Of a stretch of DNA of 64,000 bases, positions 32,235-47,500 are shown one piece after another. How positions within the stretch are numbered: the first letter of the stretch is position 1; every line of letters starts with the position of its first letter. The stretch lies in the NCBI RefSeq assembly GCF_002302565.1, contig NZ_CP022382.1:567001-631000 (forward strand). Reading direction: 5' to 3'. The notes under the pieces are model-generated. The model searched no databases. It was not told where the DNA came from and worked only from the letters and a program-made list of their open reading frames with translations. This stretch comes from Capnocytophaga canimorsus (GTDB lineage: Bacteria; Bacteroidota; Bacteroidia; Flavobacteriales; Flavobacteriaceae). Both the position numbers and the translations under genes were made by a program.

Positions 32235-33380
32235 ATGAAAGAAAATACTTTCAGATTATATTTTATTGATATCATACGCGCTTTTGCCATTTGTATGATG
32301 CTTCAAGGTCATTTTGTAGGATCTTTGATGGGAGAAGCATTTTATGATGATTCAAATATACTTTTTTCGGTATGGCGCTATTGTACAGGATTTACCGCTC
32401 CAGTATTCTTTGCTGTATCTGGTTTCATTTTTATGTTTTTAATGATTAAAGAATCCGATACCAAAGCGGTGGGGTGGCACAATCCTCGGGTAAAAAAAGG
32501 ATTTCATAGAGCTTTACTACTCATTGGTATTGGATACTTGCTCCGATTGAGTTTTGAATACGTTGATATACTGCACTGTATCGGTATTTCTTTGCTGCTA
32601 CTAATTGGCTTATACTTGTTTACTTATAACAAGAAAACCTATGTGCTTCCCACTTTACTAATACTAATAACATTATCATTATTCACTTTTGAACCGCTTT
32701 ATAAATCGTTCAAATTTGATTTTTTACCTTTGCCTTTAGCCAATTACTTAACACGCGCCAATGGAACTATTTTTAGTATTTTTCCTTGGTTCGGATATGT
32801 TTCATTTGGTGCGTCATTAGGCTATTTTTTCTACAAATACAGAAATACCACAAATTTATATCGAAATACAATCATACTACTGACTGTAGGAATTGCCATT
32901 TTATGGTTTAAAAGTGATATTTTCAAATACATATATCTTACCACAGATAGCAATTTGTTTAAAGAATTATTCCACTCTGAATTCTTATTTCTTCGATTGA
33001 AGAACGTATTGTTGGTATTTCTCTTTTTTATAGTTACACGTAATCTAATCACTTCGAAAATTTTACGGAAAATAGGGCAAAATACACTATCCATATATGT
33101 AATTCACTGCATCTTATTATACGGAAGTATTACAGGCATAGGGCTCATTCGATTTTTTAAATACAGCCTAAACCCCTATGTTACAGTTATTGGAGCTTTG
33201 CTATTTATTTTATTAAATGTTTGGTTATCTTTCAGATACAATGCTCTAAAACCTATCATTTCTGCTTTGTTTTCTGAAGCAAAAACTGAAGTTATCCGAT
33301 TTTTACAAACTGTTTTCTATTTTTTAAAAGGGTGGATTCTAAAAGTTTATCAATGGATTTTCTCTTTCATAAAACATTAA
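32235..33380 (+). CDS. Multi-span membrane protein, heparan-alpha-glucosaminide N-acetyltransferase/DUF1624-like
   Basis: A 381-residue inner-membrane protein with about ten hydrophobic segments. The N-terminus FIDIIRAFAICMMLQGHFVG, with the histidine (His21 region), then FTAPVFFAVSGFIFMF and FPWFGYVSFGASLG, is that of the DUF1624/HGSNAT-type acyltransferases, which acetylate sugars across a membrane. The target substrate is unknown. It is a single gene with its own promoter and no glycan biosynthesis neighbours. Confidence 0.75.
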   Translation: MKENTFRLYFIDIIRAFAICMMLQGHFVGSLMGEAFYDDSNILFSVWRYCTGFTAPVFFAVSGFIFMFLMIKESDTKAVGWHNPRVKKGFHRALLLIGIGYLLRLSFEYVDILHCIGISLLLLIGLYLFTYNKKTYVLPTLLILITLSLFTFEPLYKSFKFDFLPLPLANYLTRANGTIFSIFPWFGYVSFGASLGYFFYKYRNTTNLYRNTIILLTVGIAILWFKSDIFKYIYLTTDSNLFKELFHSEFLFLRLKNVLLVFLFFIVTRNLITSKILRKIGQNTLSIYVIHCILLYGSITGIGLIRFFKYSLNPYVTVIGALLFILLNVWLSFRYNALKPIISALFSEAKTEVIRFLQTVFYFLKGWILKVYQWIFSFIKH

Positions 33381-33451
33381 CTTTAACAAAAAAATATATC
33401 TTTTTCGGATAAATTACTGGGCTTAGCGGAATGTATTTTCACATTTAATCG

Positions 33452-33459
33452 TATTTTTG
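33452..33459 (+). promoter_or_regulatory. -7 element (TATTTTTG) of typA
   Basis: TATTTTTG, 25 bp before the ATG at 33485. Confidence 0.5.
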
Positions 33460-33484
33460 CCCCCTCAAATTTTAAATATATTAT

Positions 33485-35290
33485 ATGACTGCTATCAAAA
33501 ATATAGCTATTATTGCCCACGTTGACCACGGCAAAACCACTTTAGTGGACAAAATTTTGCACCATTGTGCTTTGTTCAGAGAAAACCAAGAATCAGGCGA
33601 ATTGATTTTGGACAATAACGACATTGAGCGTGAACGTGGAATTACCATTCTTTCCAAGAACGTTTCTGTAAATTATAAAGGAACGAAAATCAATATCATA
33701 GACACCCCAGGACACGCCGATTTCGGTGGTGAGGTGGAGCGTGTGCTTAATATGGCGGACGGAGTGCTTCTTTTGGTAGATGCTTTTGAAGGTCCGATGC
33801 CACAAACGCGTTTCGTACTTCAAAAAGCTATCGAAATGAAACTCAAACCTATTGTGGTTGTAAACAAAGTGGACAAGGAAAATTGTACCCCTGATGAAGT
33901 TCACGAAAAAGTGTTCGACCTAATGTTTGAACTCGGTGCCGAAGAATGGCAGTTGGATTTCCCTACCGTGTATGGCTCTGCTAAAAACAATTGGATGTCA
34001 GAAGATTGGAAGAACCAAACCGATTCTATCGACCCGCTTTTGGATATGGTTATCAAACATATTCCATCGCCCAAAGTAGAGGAAGGAACCACACAAATGC
34101 TTATCACTTCATTAGACTATTCTTCTTTTACAGGTCGAATTGCTATCGGGCGTTTGCAACGTGGTGTGCTAAAAAGCGGAATGAATGTTTCGTTGGTAAA
34201 ACGCGACGGAACTATCACAAAATCAAAAATTAAGGAGCTACATACTTTTGACGGATTAGGACGTAAAAAAATCGATGAAGTACAAGCCGGTGACATCTGT
34301 GCCATCGCAGGGTTAGAAGGTTTTGACATCGGTGACACCATTGCCGATTTTGAAAATCCGGAAGCCTTGCCTACCATCGCCATCGATGAACCTACGATGA
34401 GTATGTTATTCACTATCAACGACTCTCCTTTCTTCGGAAAAGAAGGAAAATTTGTAACTTCACGCCACATTAAGGAGCGTTTAGAGAAAGAATTGGAGAA
34501 AAATCTTGCTCTTCGCGTAGAGCCTACGGATAGTGCCGACAAATTTATGGTTTTCGGACGTGGTGTATTGCATCTTTCAGTACTTATCGAAACGATGCGT
34601 CGTGAAGGTTATGAATTACAAATCGGTCAGCCACAGGTAATTATTAAAGAAATTGACGGCGTAAAATGCGAACCTGTTGAGGAATTGACTATCGACCTAC
34701 CTGAAAACCTGTCAGGAAGAGCTGTAGAGTTCGTAACTCTTCGTAAAGGTGAAATGTTGTCAATGACTCCGAAAGGCGAACGAATGGTTATTGAGTTCAT
34801 CATTCCATCACGAGGAATTATAGGTCTTCGTAATCAAATACTTACCGCTACTGCCGGAGAAGCTATTATGGCACATCGTTTCTTGGAATATCAACCCTAC
34901 AAAGGCGAAATACCAGGGCGTATCAATGGCTCGTTAATTTCTATGGAAAACGGAAAGGCTATCCCGTATTCTATTGATAAACTGCAAGATAGGGGAAAAT
35001 TCTTTATCGACCCGAACGAAGATGTGTACGAAGGACAAGTAATAGGTGAAAATTCACGTGGTGATGATATGGTGGTAAACGTCACTAAAACCAAGAAACT
35101 CACCAACATACGTTCGGCGGGTGCGGACGACAAAATGCGAATTGCTCCTGCTATTAAATTCTCTTTGGAAGAAGCTCTGGAATATATCCAAAAAGATGAA
35201 TACGTGGAAGTTACGCCAAAATCATTACGTTTGCGTAAAATCTACCTAAACGAAAACGACCGCAAACGCTACGAAAAAGAGTTTAAATAA
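33485..35290 (+). CDS. typA: Ribosome-associated GTPase TypA/BipA
   Basis: A 601-residue translational GTPase that binds the 70S ribosome and helps large-subunit assembly and stress growth. G motifs: HVDHGKTTL (about 11-19), [17 protein letters not shown], and VVNKVDKE. After the G domain come the EF-G-like domains II, III and V and the TypA-specific C-terminal domain (ending [21 protein letters not shown]). Length and order are normal for the family. It has its own promoter and a strong terminator. Confidence 0.97.
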   Translation: MTAIKNIAIIAHVDHGKTTLVDKILHHCALFRENQESGELILDNNDIERERGITILSKNVSVNYKGTKINIIDTPGHADFGGEVERVLNMADGVLLLVDAFEGPMPQTRFVLQKAIEMKLKPIVVVNKVDKENCTPDEVHEKVFDLMFELGAEEWQLDFPTVYGSAKNNWMSEDWKNQTDSIDPLLDMVIKHIPSPKVEEGTTQMLITSLDYSSFTGRIAIGRLQRGVLKSGMNVSLVKRDGTITKSKIKELHTFDGLGRKKIDEVQAGDICAIAGLEGFDIGDTIADFENPEALPTIAIDEPTMSMLFTINDSPFFGKEGKFVTSRHIKERLEKELEKNLALRVEPTDSADKFMVFGRGVLHLSVLIETMRREGYELQIGQPQVIIKEIDGVKCEPVEELTIDLPENLSGRAVEFVTLRKGEMLSMTPKGERMVIEFIIPSRGIIGLRNQILTATAGEAIMAHRFLEYQPYKGEIPGRINGSLISMENGKAIPYSIDKLQDRGKFFIDPNEDVYEGQVIGENSRGDDMVVNVTKTKKLTNIRSAGADDKMRIAPAIKFSLEEALEYIQKDEYVEVTPKSLRLRKIYLNENDRKRYEKEFK

Positions 35291-35317
35291 TTTTAAGATT
35301 TCTTTTAAAGAAGTAAC

Positions 35318-35350
35318 AAAAGCCGAAAGTGTAATACTTTCGGCTTTTTG
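35318..35350 (+). terminator. Terminator of typA
   Basis: A perfect 13-bp stem (35318-35330 with 35336-35348, core AGCCGAAAGT), a 5-nt loop, ending in CTTTTTG. Confidence 0.9.
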
Positions 35351-35432
35351 TTATTCATATCAAATCGAAACCATACAATTTATGATATTTTTCCAACTAA
35401 AAAACAAATTTTATAAAAATTTATTTTTAAAA

Positions 35433-35464
35433 TTTGTTCAGTTTAATGTGATTTATTAGTTTTG
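35433..35464 (+). promoter_or_regulatory. Promoter of the giant adhesin gene
   Basis: TTTG (35433-35436), 20-bp spacer, TAGTTTTG (35457-35464): full consensus. The leader to the ATG at 35508 would be about 40 nt. Confidence 0.7.
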
Positions 35465-35507
35465 CTTGGTGCATAATAACATCTTTTAAGAAAAAACCAT
35501 ACTTGTT

Positions 35508-38500
35508 ATGAAAAAAATACTATCACTATTCATTTTTGTTTTTGCAACAATATATGCTCACGCTCAATGTGAAGACCATATTTTAGAAACCTTAAAACAG
35601 ACCAAAGTTTCTTATTTTCAATATGTTTCAGAGGGAGGAAATGCCAATATTTACATCTCATATCCGTTTGCAGGAACTACCTACAAAGCCATTGACGATG
35701 CCACAGGTACAGAATATACAGCAGTAAACTCACCGCTGGTCAATACGATGGTTATTCCCGTGGGAGTAGTTAATTCGGCACGTACTTTCACGCTAAAAAT
35801 GGAAAATGGCACTTGCTCGGTAACGCATAGTGAAAAACCCTACATACGTCCGCACGCAGCCCCTTATCTGGCAATCAGAATGCAAAATGAATGGTGTGCC
35901 AGTAGTGGTGCCATTTTCTTTGAGATGATTGGAACGGGAGTTAATGCTTCTGACTACAATTATTATATCAAAAAAGAAAATGAAACCCATTACAATCCTA
36001 CACTTTTGAATCCATCAGAAGGAGTAACTAACTTGATTTCAGAAAAATACATCGTAAAAGCCGTTTTGAAAAATCCGCCACATACCCAGTATGAACAGGC
36101 GGGTAATATTCTGCCAGTTGACAGAAAAATAGAGTTTGACCTAAAAACTTTCGGAGGGATTTGCGACAATCGCCCTTCTATAAAGGTAAATGTTAAAAAA
36201 GGGGCATATCCCCTATGGTATTCGGTGTATGACAAAACGGGTACGACACTAATCCGTCCTGACCAGCTCTCTCCTGTCTTTGAGGGATTAGACCCAAAAA
36301 CGGAATACAAAGTTTTTGTAAAAGACTTCTGTTCCGTGGGAGGTGGAAATGCCGAAAATAAAAATATCATCACCGTAGATAATCAATTCAAAATTTGGGG
36401 AGTTCCCACCGAAGGTAATTGGGGAGGTGGATTATTACTCCAAACATTCAACTATAATAGAAATCCTTGTCCTACTTCAATGAATATTGATTATCGTTTT
36501 AAAGGGGAAAATTTACATCTTCAACTACCTGACCGCATTCCTTTACCAATGCGTATTCAATATACTTTAACCTCCCCTTCGGGAAAAGCGTATTCTGATG
36601 ATTTACAAATAAATACAATAGATGAGTTTAACAAACATATCGGTATAGACCAAAGACATAGTTTGTTTTTGTTGAGGCTTCGTAAATTTGAAATCCCAAA
36701 CGTAGGAAGTTCTATAGCGGTGGAATATGGCAGATGGAACTTCAGCGCGAATGTTACCTATTGTGGACAAACCATAAACGCTACAGGTACAGCTAATTAT
36801 GGAGGATTACAAGAACAATTGGAAACCGATTCAAGATTGACTACATTTTTTAATGTAGAACGTGATAACCAAGGAGTGATTACTGACCAATGTAAAGAAA
36901 AGGTAGGTATAAGAACTGTAAGTAGTTGGAATCATCAACAAGCCTATTACGTATTAGAAAAATATCCTGCTTGTTTTAATCCGTTAGCTGCCGGATTTTT
37001 TAAATTGGCTCAGTTTGGCAACAAATACGTAAAAGGTCCTGGTGCAGTATTTAATACTCATCTTGTTGCAGCAGGAAAGGCTTGTGCTGGGGAATATGAA
37101 TTCCGTTTTGTGAACCTATGTGGTAATGAAATTACCCGTAGCATTACCATAGTAGAAACCGAACGTGAGCGTAATACCCATTATGGTATTACAGAAGGTG
37201 CATCTTGCCTTACAGACGGTACACAATGGAATAAATCAAACGTGTCTATTAGTCATAGCCGTGTACCAGTTGCTGAGGTAACTCTGCTTAGTTACTCAGG
37301 TAACCACTCTCTTTTACCTAACGGAATCACACTCCCTCATACCTTTAATCTCAATGAAATTACGGTGAAGAACGATTTATTTGAAATTCAGAATTTACCC
37401 TTTGGAAATTATGTTTTGGAACTAAAAAATAGTTGTGGTAAAACATACACTCAAAATTTTAACTTAAACAAAGAAGAACAACCCCAAGCAACTTCCTTTA
37501 AAAGCGGTTGTAACAATATTATTAAGTTAGAAAACAATCATTACAGAAATAAAGGAAATTTATCATATATATTACAGCATTTTCAAGAGGCTGACGGAGT
37601 ATGGAAAGATGTAGATTATTTTGATGGTAGAAAGAGAGAGGCTTTATTGGATAATATTAGACTTCCTCGTTTTGGACGTTACCGTATCATAAGAAGAATT
37701 GGTGGAAATACTACTTGCCAAATGGTATTGAAAGAATTTAATTTCGGTTCGGATTTAACTATTGAAGGCATTACTGGATTTGTCTGCGGAGGAAATACCT
37801 ACCAAGTTGGCGTGGTTGCCAGTGGAGGTAATCCGCCCTACACCTTTGAAATAACCGAGAAAGACGGTGTGGCTACTTCCATTTTAGGGAATGGCAATTT
37901 CTTTACCAACATAACAGCTAATGGAACAACACAATACACTATAAAAGTAACCGATGCTTGTTTAGCTCAACGTACCTATAACTTCACAATATCCAATTTG
38001 ATTCCGTTTTCGATAGCTTCCGATAAGGATAAATATTGTGAAGGAAATTCGGCAATACTTTCCGTACCCGATATGGGAAATAACGTTACTTACCAATGGT
38101 TTAGGGAAGATGCCCCCACCACCATTTTAAGTAATACCCGCATCCTTGAAATCCCTAGCGTAACTGCTGACGATTTTGTGCATAAATATAAAGTTAAAGT
38201 TTCCATATCACATCACGATACTGCCGTCCGAAATTGTGTAGAAAGAGATTATGAGTTTTTGTTAGTTAAAGAAACTGATATTTTTCTGCCTACGCTAACC
38301 CCTGATATGGCTCAAAGCAGACAAATATGTTTGGGAAATGCCATAAATAATTACAACTTAAAAACACAACTATTCCCCACGGCTCCTGATGGCGGAGTTA
38401 TCAAAAGCAAAGACGGGGTATTTCACGTACCTTCAAACCATATCATTGCTCTAAGAAATGAATGGCAACAGTTTTTATCTCCCCGATTTTTTGTATATTC

Positions 38501-41500
38501 GTTTACCAACAAATGCGGAGAGTCGGTAGCTATTGAAGCTTCATTACAAGTGGTTGAACATACCCCAGACATTAGATTCAATGCTAATTTGGTATTATGT
38601 AAAGGTCAATATACCCATTTTGATTATGCACAACTACAACAGCTTCTGATTGATAGCAACCCTACCGTTAGCCAGTTCGCTACTCGTCAAATCATTTGGT
38701 ATGCTACTATTACGGACGCTCAAAATGAGGTAAACCCCATCACTAATATGTCACAACCCATTAGCGTCCCCACATCGGTTTATTTTAGGTCGAAAGAAAG
38801 CAATCGATGTACCAGTAACTTACAAAGAGTAAGTATTTCGGAAGTAGATGCCAATCCAGCTCATTTGAAAGATATTACGCTAAAATCGTGTAATCCAATA
38901 ACTCCTAATGATGTAGGTTTGGCGGTTTGGCGAGGAGAACATCACAATATCATTGTGTATTTGGTTGAAGGCACTACCGAAACAGAACTCCCCAGAGCTT
39001 ACCAGCTTCGATACGACGAAACATACATTTATCGTTATAGAAAAGGAAATTGTTTGAGCAATCCGCATCAAGTCATTTTGGAAAAAAGTACCCCACCTAC
39101 GATATTAAATTGTCCATCTGACATTGAGGTTTTTGCTGAGATTGGCAAGTGTACGGCTCAGGTATATTGGACGGAGCCTACGGCTAGTGATGATTGTACT
39201 CAGCCGCCTTTGATGACGCAAACCCACCACAGCGGAGATGTCTTCGATATAGGTACGCATACGGTTAACTATGTATTTAAGGACGTAGCTGGAAATACCG
39301 CTACTTGTACCTTTAACGTAACGGTCAAAGCCCGAAGTGTGGACTTACAGACCCACTCTCGCTACACTGATGGGGCTGGCAATACCATCACTCAACTAAA
39401 CATCGGGCAACAGTTTTTCTACGAAATCTCCTACCAAAATGTAGGGCAAGAAAACATACGTAACACCACTTTGAGTGTTACCCTACCCGACCATCCTTTG
39501 GTGGAGGTAAGTGGTACTCCCGATATGAGCGATGCCGCTCCTGGAGGGATAGCTCCTACCTATACGGTAGTAGGCAACGTATATACGTTTACCCTTCCTC
39601 AGGGGTCATTACTTACTGGAGGAAATCTAAGAGCCATACGCATTGCCTTACAACTAAAAGGCAATTGTACGGATTTGGGTAAACCTTGTGCTAATTATTT
39701 GAAATCACAATACCAATTCCAATACGAAGGAGGAAATCAAGATTGTGCCACACCGCCCCAAACCCAAAGTGGCGAAAAAGACATACAAGTGGCCACCGAG
39801 AGTTGCATACGCTCAGAGCTTTTCTGCCCTGGCGATACAATGACCCTAACGGCTGCGGAAGGATTTACCACCTATCGTTGGTATAAAGATGGCGTTTTGA
39901 TTCCTTCGGCAACGACAAACGCCTTAGTGGTAAACACCCCTGGAATATATCGTGTGGAAAAACAAATCGAGTGTCAAGGAGTTACGGTAGTCAGCACAGA
40001 AACCATTAACTATGTGGCAACCTCTGGTGTGACCGACCCTTTACGTCCTATTGCCGACGGAGGTGCCATTTGTACCAGCAACGGGCAATGGACCAGTCAC
40101 TTCATCTTGTGTAATGAGCCACAGCGCCAAATCACCCTAAACTATGTCAATACCCCTAATATCGAGTGGCAAAAACTCAATACCGGTTGTAATAACTTAG
40201 GATTTAACTGTCCTAATCCGGATAATGGTTGTTGGACGACTTTCCATAACGGTACTTCCTTTATCGCCGACCAAACGGGAGAATACCGCCTAAAAATATC
40301 CACCGCTACTGGATGTGATGCTTTCTTCTATTTCAATGTATATAAAAATAACTTGGAAGGGCAAGTCACTCAATCGGATTACACCGACTATCAACCCGGA
40401 CACATCAACATCGAAATGGAAACCGTAGGCTTGGAATACACCTATGTGCTTAAAAACACAGCAGGACAAGTCGTTGCTGGTCCCGTTACCAAAACCAATG
40501 TATCAGAGAGTTGGAGACACACCTTTGGCAATTTACAAGAAGGCGATTATGTGGTAGAGGTAAGCTCACCACAACTGCCCAACAGCTGTATTTTTACACA
40601 AAACGTACGCATCAACAAAGTTACTAAACTCACAATGAAAGCTACTTTCATTGCTTGGACAGGCTGTAATGAAGTGAAAATCCGTTTTGAAGCCCAAGGC
40701 GGTAAACAACCTTATAAGTTTGCCATCTGGAGCATTGACGGAGTGGCTCTGTATAATGATTTTGTTAACATTCCAGCTTCGGCTTTCATCGCTACTATTG
40801 CTGAAGGAGAAAGCTATGTAGAGGCGCTTATTCCGAATATTACCCAACCAGGACGTTACCTCTTTGTAGTACAAGACCAAGACCAACGCTCGGCACTACA
40901 AGCCCAAGATGAAACCATTTTGATAGAACCCGAAGGACTTTATGGTTTCCGATTTGATTTGACACACGTCGCTTGTGGTTCAAATCCTGATTCGGGAGCG
41001 GTACAAACCCATTTTGAACGTCAACAAAACCGAACCACCAAGCTCTATCGTATCGATACCAACGCCAATCGAGTGTATATCGATACCAACAGCACTGGAA
41101 TTTACACCGGATTGATTGCGGGTAACTACGAAATGGAAATTTCTATCGTTATCGGTACTGAAACTTGTATCTACAAAAAACCATTTACCATCAATGAGGC
41201 TGAAAATACCCTTAAGGCTTTTGCCGGTGTGGTGGAAGATATCACCTGTGATACCCAAACCCCAGCAGGATACAAGGTATCTATCAATAACGTTAGTGGC
41301 GGTACAGGAGGATATCAGTATGACTTTGGTAAGGGCTATTCCACCTCAAACGTAGGTTATGTCAGCGGTTCAACCACCGTTTATGTAAAAGATAGCGCCG
41401 GTTGTACGTTGCCTTTGGAGGTAGTAATTATCCCTACCGAAATCCCAGCCGTTAGCTTTACCCCAGTATCTTACAATTGTAACGGATATGGCACTTTTAC

Positions 41501-44500
41501 GGTAACTACTTCGGCAACTACCCCTTTGATGTATCAGTATCAGGTAGATGACCTACCCAAACAAGATGCCCCTGTAATAGGACCTTTAGCCCCAAGAGCC
41601 ACCCCTTACAACATCACCGTGCACTATACCCCTGCTCCAGGAACAGGAACTACGCCTAATTATCTGTTTAAGGAAGATTTTGGCTCGGGAGATGACCTTT
41701 GCGATGGCACTATCCTTTATTTAGGATGCAAAACCAATGAGGCTTTGGAAGACGGGTTCTACACCATTACCCAACAAGTAGCCCCCAATGCCCAATGGGT
41801 AAATCCTACCCCTACCGATGCCTCTGGGGTAGCCAATGGCAGGTACTTGGCAGTAATGCAACAAACCACTAACGGAAATTCTGGCATCATATATCACAAA
41901 ACCATAGGCAATATCGTTGCCAATGAAAACCTATATGTATCGGTAAAACTTCACAACCTACTGGCTACCTCTCTCACCGCAGGAACTCATCCGCATATCG
42001 TGCTGGATTTTGTAGCTGCCGACGGAAGCCTTATCGCACGAAGAGACTTGGGCGTTTTGCCTGCCAACGGAAATTGGCAAACCCTATCAGCTACCTTTAA
42101 TGCTACCGATTTGACAGGGGTAACTCAAGCCTCTTTCCAAATAAGAAACATTAGCCCAGGAGCTACCCTAGGCAATGACCTTGCCTTAGACGATATCGTC
42201 ATTTGGCAAAATACCAAGTATTGTAAAGCACAGGTTTCAAAACCCGTTATCATTGAAGCAGGAAAAGAAATGGCTACACAACTGCTAAGTACCCTAGGGG
42301 TACGCTGCGTAGGAGATGCCAATGGCTCACTACAAGGAAAAATCACCGCAGGAACCCTACCTACTTCCGTTGAATATTCCATCGATAACCAAAATACTTG
42401 GACAACCATAGCCGTAGCCCCCGATGGCACCTTCTCCGTGAGCGGACTACAAGCCGTAAACGGAGCCCTACTCTACGTTCGTGACCCTAATGACACGGCT
42501 TGTGTCAGCGCTTTCAACTATAGCATTAGCGCTCCACAAACCATGAGCATCACCACACAAATCATTAAAAAAATCGACTGCCAAGCCGCTCCCCATAATG
42601 GTGCAACGGTAAAAGCTACCGCCAGCGGAGGAACTAAACCATACCTAAATTATCAGTACAAACTCAGCTCGGCTACCAGTTGGACCTCCGTAGTCCCTAC
42701 CCAAAATGAAGCCCTTTTAACGCATTTGACCGCAGGAGATTATCACATTTTAGTAACCGATCAAAACGGATGTACTCAAAGTGCAACCTTTACCATTGAA
42801 GACAAACGTCAGGTCGTTTTCGATGCCATAGAAACGTACTGCTACCAAGGCGGAAACTCCGCTAAGATTGCCATACAAGTACAAGACGGAAATAGTACTC
42901 AGTACCAATACAGCAGCGATGGCGGAACAAGTTGGACTGACTTTACCCAAGCCACTTACGAGTTTACCCACCTAAGTGCTGGAACTTATGATATTTGGGT
43001 GAGAGACCAGCTAGGTTGTAGCTCCAATACCACCGTGGTAATAGCTCCACAATTGCAAATGGAAGTACGTCAAACCCAAGATTTGGATTGTCGAGGAAAT
43101 GATGCCATCTTTGAACTAAGTGCCCTAGGCGGAAAAGGAACCAAAACCTTCTCGGTAAGCACCGATAACGGAAATACATTTACAATCATTCCTGCCCTTA
43201 CTGCTACAACGGCTCGATACACAACAAATACTTCGGGCAATTTTATCTTCAAAGTACAAGACGAAATTCGTCCCGACGGATTTACCCGTTGTCAAGCCTT
43301 AAGCAAAACGTATAAGGTCAGCAATGAGCCTCCTCGTTGGAAACCCGAATTTACCATCGGTAAAAAAGATGTCGCTTGTGCTGGTGAGGCTACTGGGCAA
43401 ATCCTAGCTTCTATAAATGATATCGACCCCAATTCCGGACAAGCTCCATACACCATCAACGTCTATGAAGATGACGGTACAGGCAACCCAATAAGAGCTA
43501 CTCAATACGGCTTGTTCAACCTACAAGCTAAAAAATATGTGGTTATTATTGAAGATGCCAAAGGATGTGAATCTGTCCCTACCCCTATTGAAATTGGGCA
43601 AACCCCAGCGCTAAACCTTAACATAACTCCTACGCAAATTACTTGTGTAAGTGGGGCAGGAATTTCATTAGGAAAAGTGGATATTACTTTAGGTACAGGA
43701 GGAACGGCTCCTTTCGAAGTGAAAATATTTAAGTTAGGCACCGCAGGTATGGTTCACAACGCTACTGCAAACAACAATGAAACCATTACCAAAGAAGGTT
43801 TGAATTTTGGTGATTATCACGTGGTAATTACCGATGCAACCCACTGCCAAAAGGTAGAAGATTTTAGCATCAGTGCCTATACCGATATCATAATCACAGC
43901 TACACCTACCACCCAGCCTATTGGTTGTACAGCCGGTAGCGGTGCTATTCAGGTTTCAGCATACAACACCGCGGGTAATGCCATCGGTACAGGAAACTTC
44001 TACTTTGCCGTTTATACCCCAGGACTTACTTACACCCCTAGAGATCCTCAATGGCATTTAGGAAATACCGCCACCATCAACTTGCCTGGAGGAGGTACCG
44101 CACAAGGGGCTACCTATGAGTTTACTAACCTTACACCAGGGGTAACTTACGTATTTGCTGTATATGACCAAGATACAAGGTGTATGTACTTCCAACCTTC
44201 TACCCTTGCCGTGCCTACACAATCTACTTTAAAAATAAATGATTTTAAAACAGAAAACGTAAAATGTCAAGGCGAGAGTAACGGTAAGGCTACCTTCTCC
44301 CTTAGCGGACAAAAAACTTCAACCACTTCCATCAACTATCAAGTATTTACCTATCCGGATAATACACCTGTGGGTGCCGTTCAAAACCGAACTGCTCCAT
44401 ACAGCAACATCACCGTAGGTGGACTTTCCGCAGGAGAATATTACATCGTATTTACCGAAATGCACAATGCCAACGAAGATTGTGTCAACGCCACTGCCCC

Positions 44501-47500
44501 CTTTAAAATCAATCAACCACTCACCCAGCTCAACGTAACGGCTGAAAACCCCATTGCAGTGAATTGTAAAACCAATTCCGGACGTATCGTAACTACCGTA
44601 AGTGGTGGCGTAGCACCGTACCAGTACATCTATAACACTACCGGTACAGCTCCTACCCATACCGATTGGGCAGCCACTACCGACAGTTCAGTAAAACAAG
44701 TCAGTACCTCTGGCACTTGGTATGTGTTTGTTAAAGACCAAGCCGGTTGTGTAAAACAAGTAACATTGGAGGTAGCTCAAGACCCCGAACCACAAATCGC
44801 TTCCGTTAGCGTTGACGACCTGTGTAGTGCCTCTGGAAAATACACCCTAAGGGTAAAACTTGCCCAAAAAGGAACAGGTACGCACTACTACCGATTAAAC
44901 GGAACTGTACCCACTGCCGTGGATTGGATTAACACCGATACCTTCCTAATTACCGAAGTGTTACCCAGCACTACCCCTTACTCCATTCAAGTTATCGATG
45001 GTAATAATTGTAGTGCCGATACTCACCTAACGGTAAATGCCCCCATAGCATTCCAAGTGAAAATCGACAAAACTTTGGATTGTACTGCTACCCCTGATGC
45101 AACTATAAAAATCGAAAACATTAGCGGTGGAAATGGTACCTACTTCTATAGTATTGACCAAGTGGTTTTAGTCGATGACCCTGACAACCCAACCGCCCCT
45201 GCTGAAAGCTATGTCACCCATACCCCAAGAACTTCAGTTACCGTAACCCCTATTACGGTGGTCATAAATAAAGCAGGGGATTATGTGGTTCACGTTTTTG
45301 ACAGCCAAACCGCTACCTGTCCGGTGAAAAAACGCATCACCATCGAGGCTAAAAAACAACCTAAAATGACCATCACTGCCGTAACCGATGAAAAATGCCA
45401 CACCGGTACCCTACCTGGTACAGGAAGCATATCCGTAGCAGTAGCCAACAACGGGGAAGGACCTTTCAAAATCGAAATTACTCAAGTTAAAGATTTAGCC
45501 ACAGGAATCACCACACCCCTTTCAGTAGTACCTATCCTAGGCTATAACGCCACCTTCAACGGTTTGAAAGGAAGCCAAAACGGAATGCTTTATACCATTA
45601 AAGCTACCGCACAGGCAAATGAGTGTACCCACGAAATCGAACAAATCATCGTGGCACCACCCGCCTTATCCATAGCTACAGATGCCCTGACAAAATCTGA
45701 ATATTCCTGTGAGGCAACCCCTAAACTGCCTACACTAAGTTTAGACCTATCAAAAATCAGTGGCGGAACCCCTCCATACACCCGATTCGTGTTCGTTGAT
45801 CAAACCACTGGTGCCGTTTTACAAGATAGTAACGCCACAACATATACCTTAGCTCACCTAAACGGAGGTAGCTTCTACCTTACCCTATACGATGCTAACG
45901 GATGTGATGTATCTACACCTCCAGTAACTATTGCCCCTACCCTGCTTATCGATAAGATAAATGTTGGGGTTAATACTGCCATAACCTGTGTACAAAACGA
46001 AATCATTTCCGTTTCCATCACCACCACACCGGCGTATGCTTCCATAACCCCGCAACCCAACATCGTATATACCATAAGCGATGCCCTAAGCGGTAGCACG
46101 ATCCATACCCAATCCGTGGCGACTACTACCTACACCTTCCCTGCCCTACCCGTAGGACAATACGTGATCAAAGCACAAAACCAAATCACTCAGTGTGAAG
46201 TAGCCACTACACATACCGTGCTTAAACCCGATACCTTCATCGTAAGCCCTTCCGATGCACAAGCCGTAACCTGTCACGAAGGTGACAATGGTAGTATCAA
46301 AATTACTTTCGTAGATACCTTCTTAGGCGATGGCGACCAAGCGCTGCTCGGATTCTCTTACCAGATTGTCAATGCCATTACCGATGCTCCTGTTCATAGC
46401 CAAACCCTACCGGCAGGAACCACACACGTAATCTATAACAATCTACAAGCAGGTACTTACAAAGTAAGAGCTACCTCAACCCATAACCAATGCAAAACCC
46501 CTTGGGCACAGTTTAGCATACGACAAAGCCAAACTCCTATCGCTATAACAGCCCAAGAAACCTTTGGAGTGACTTGTAACAACGACCGTGGAGAAATTCT
46601 GGTAAGTGTAACCGGTGGACAAGCACCTTATACCGTGACCCTATCCGCACCAGGAGTTACCCCACAAATCCAAAACAACGTTGATCACAAAACCCTATTT
46701 ACAGGACTTAGTGCAGGAGCAGGTACCCTTACCTACACCATTGCCGTAAGGGATAGCCAAGGCTGTGAAACCTTCTCAGGAAACAATCAAATCACCCTTG
46801 TTAAACCCCAAACCGTTTCCGCTACCATTGAGGTAAGTCCAATCACCTGTATAGGAGCCAACAACGGTAGCATACAAGTCAAAAATACACAAGGAGGATC
46901 TGGAGAAGGTACTTACCATTACATCCTAAAAAATGTAACCACGTCTGTAAGTACCCCACCGCAAATCCAACCCCTATTCGAAAAACTTACCCCAGGAGAG
47001 TACACCCTAACCATTACCGATGCTTGGAACTGTGATGTCAATATCTCTGGAATTACCCTCCAAGAACCACAACCCATTACTATGGAAATCACTCATTCCG
47101 ACCTTATCGTTTGTTATGGTGCAAATGATACCGGTTTTGTACAGGTTGCAATCAGCGGAGGAACTCCAAATTATCATTTGATACTTAAAAATGCAGATAC
47201 CGGAGCTCAACTACGTTCCATTACAGGAGTAGTGTCAACAACCACCATCGATAACTTAGTACCTAACATCAACTACGAAATACTAGTTACCGATAAAAAC
47301 GGATGTGTAATGACGCAAACCCATACCTTTAACCTAACCCAAATGCCGAACATCACAGCAAACGCATCTCAAAGCGAAAATTGTTTCAACGACAATTACA
47401 AAACCGATATCCAAGTGCGTTTCCCAAAAGCTATTGATTTTACCAAGGTCAAATACAACCTAAATAGCAATGACCCAACAACAGCTGTGCCTTTTAGCAG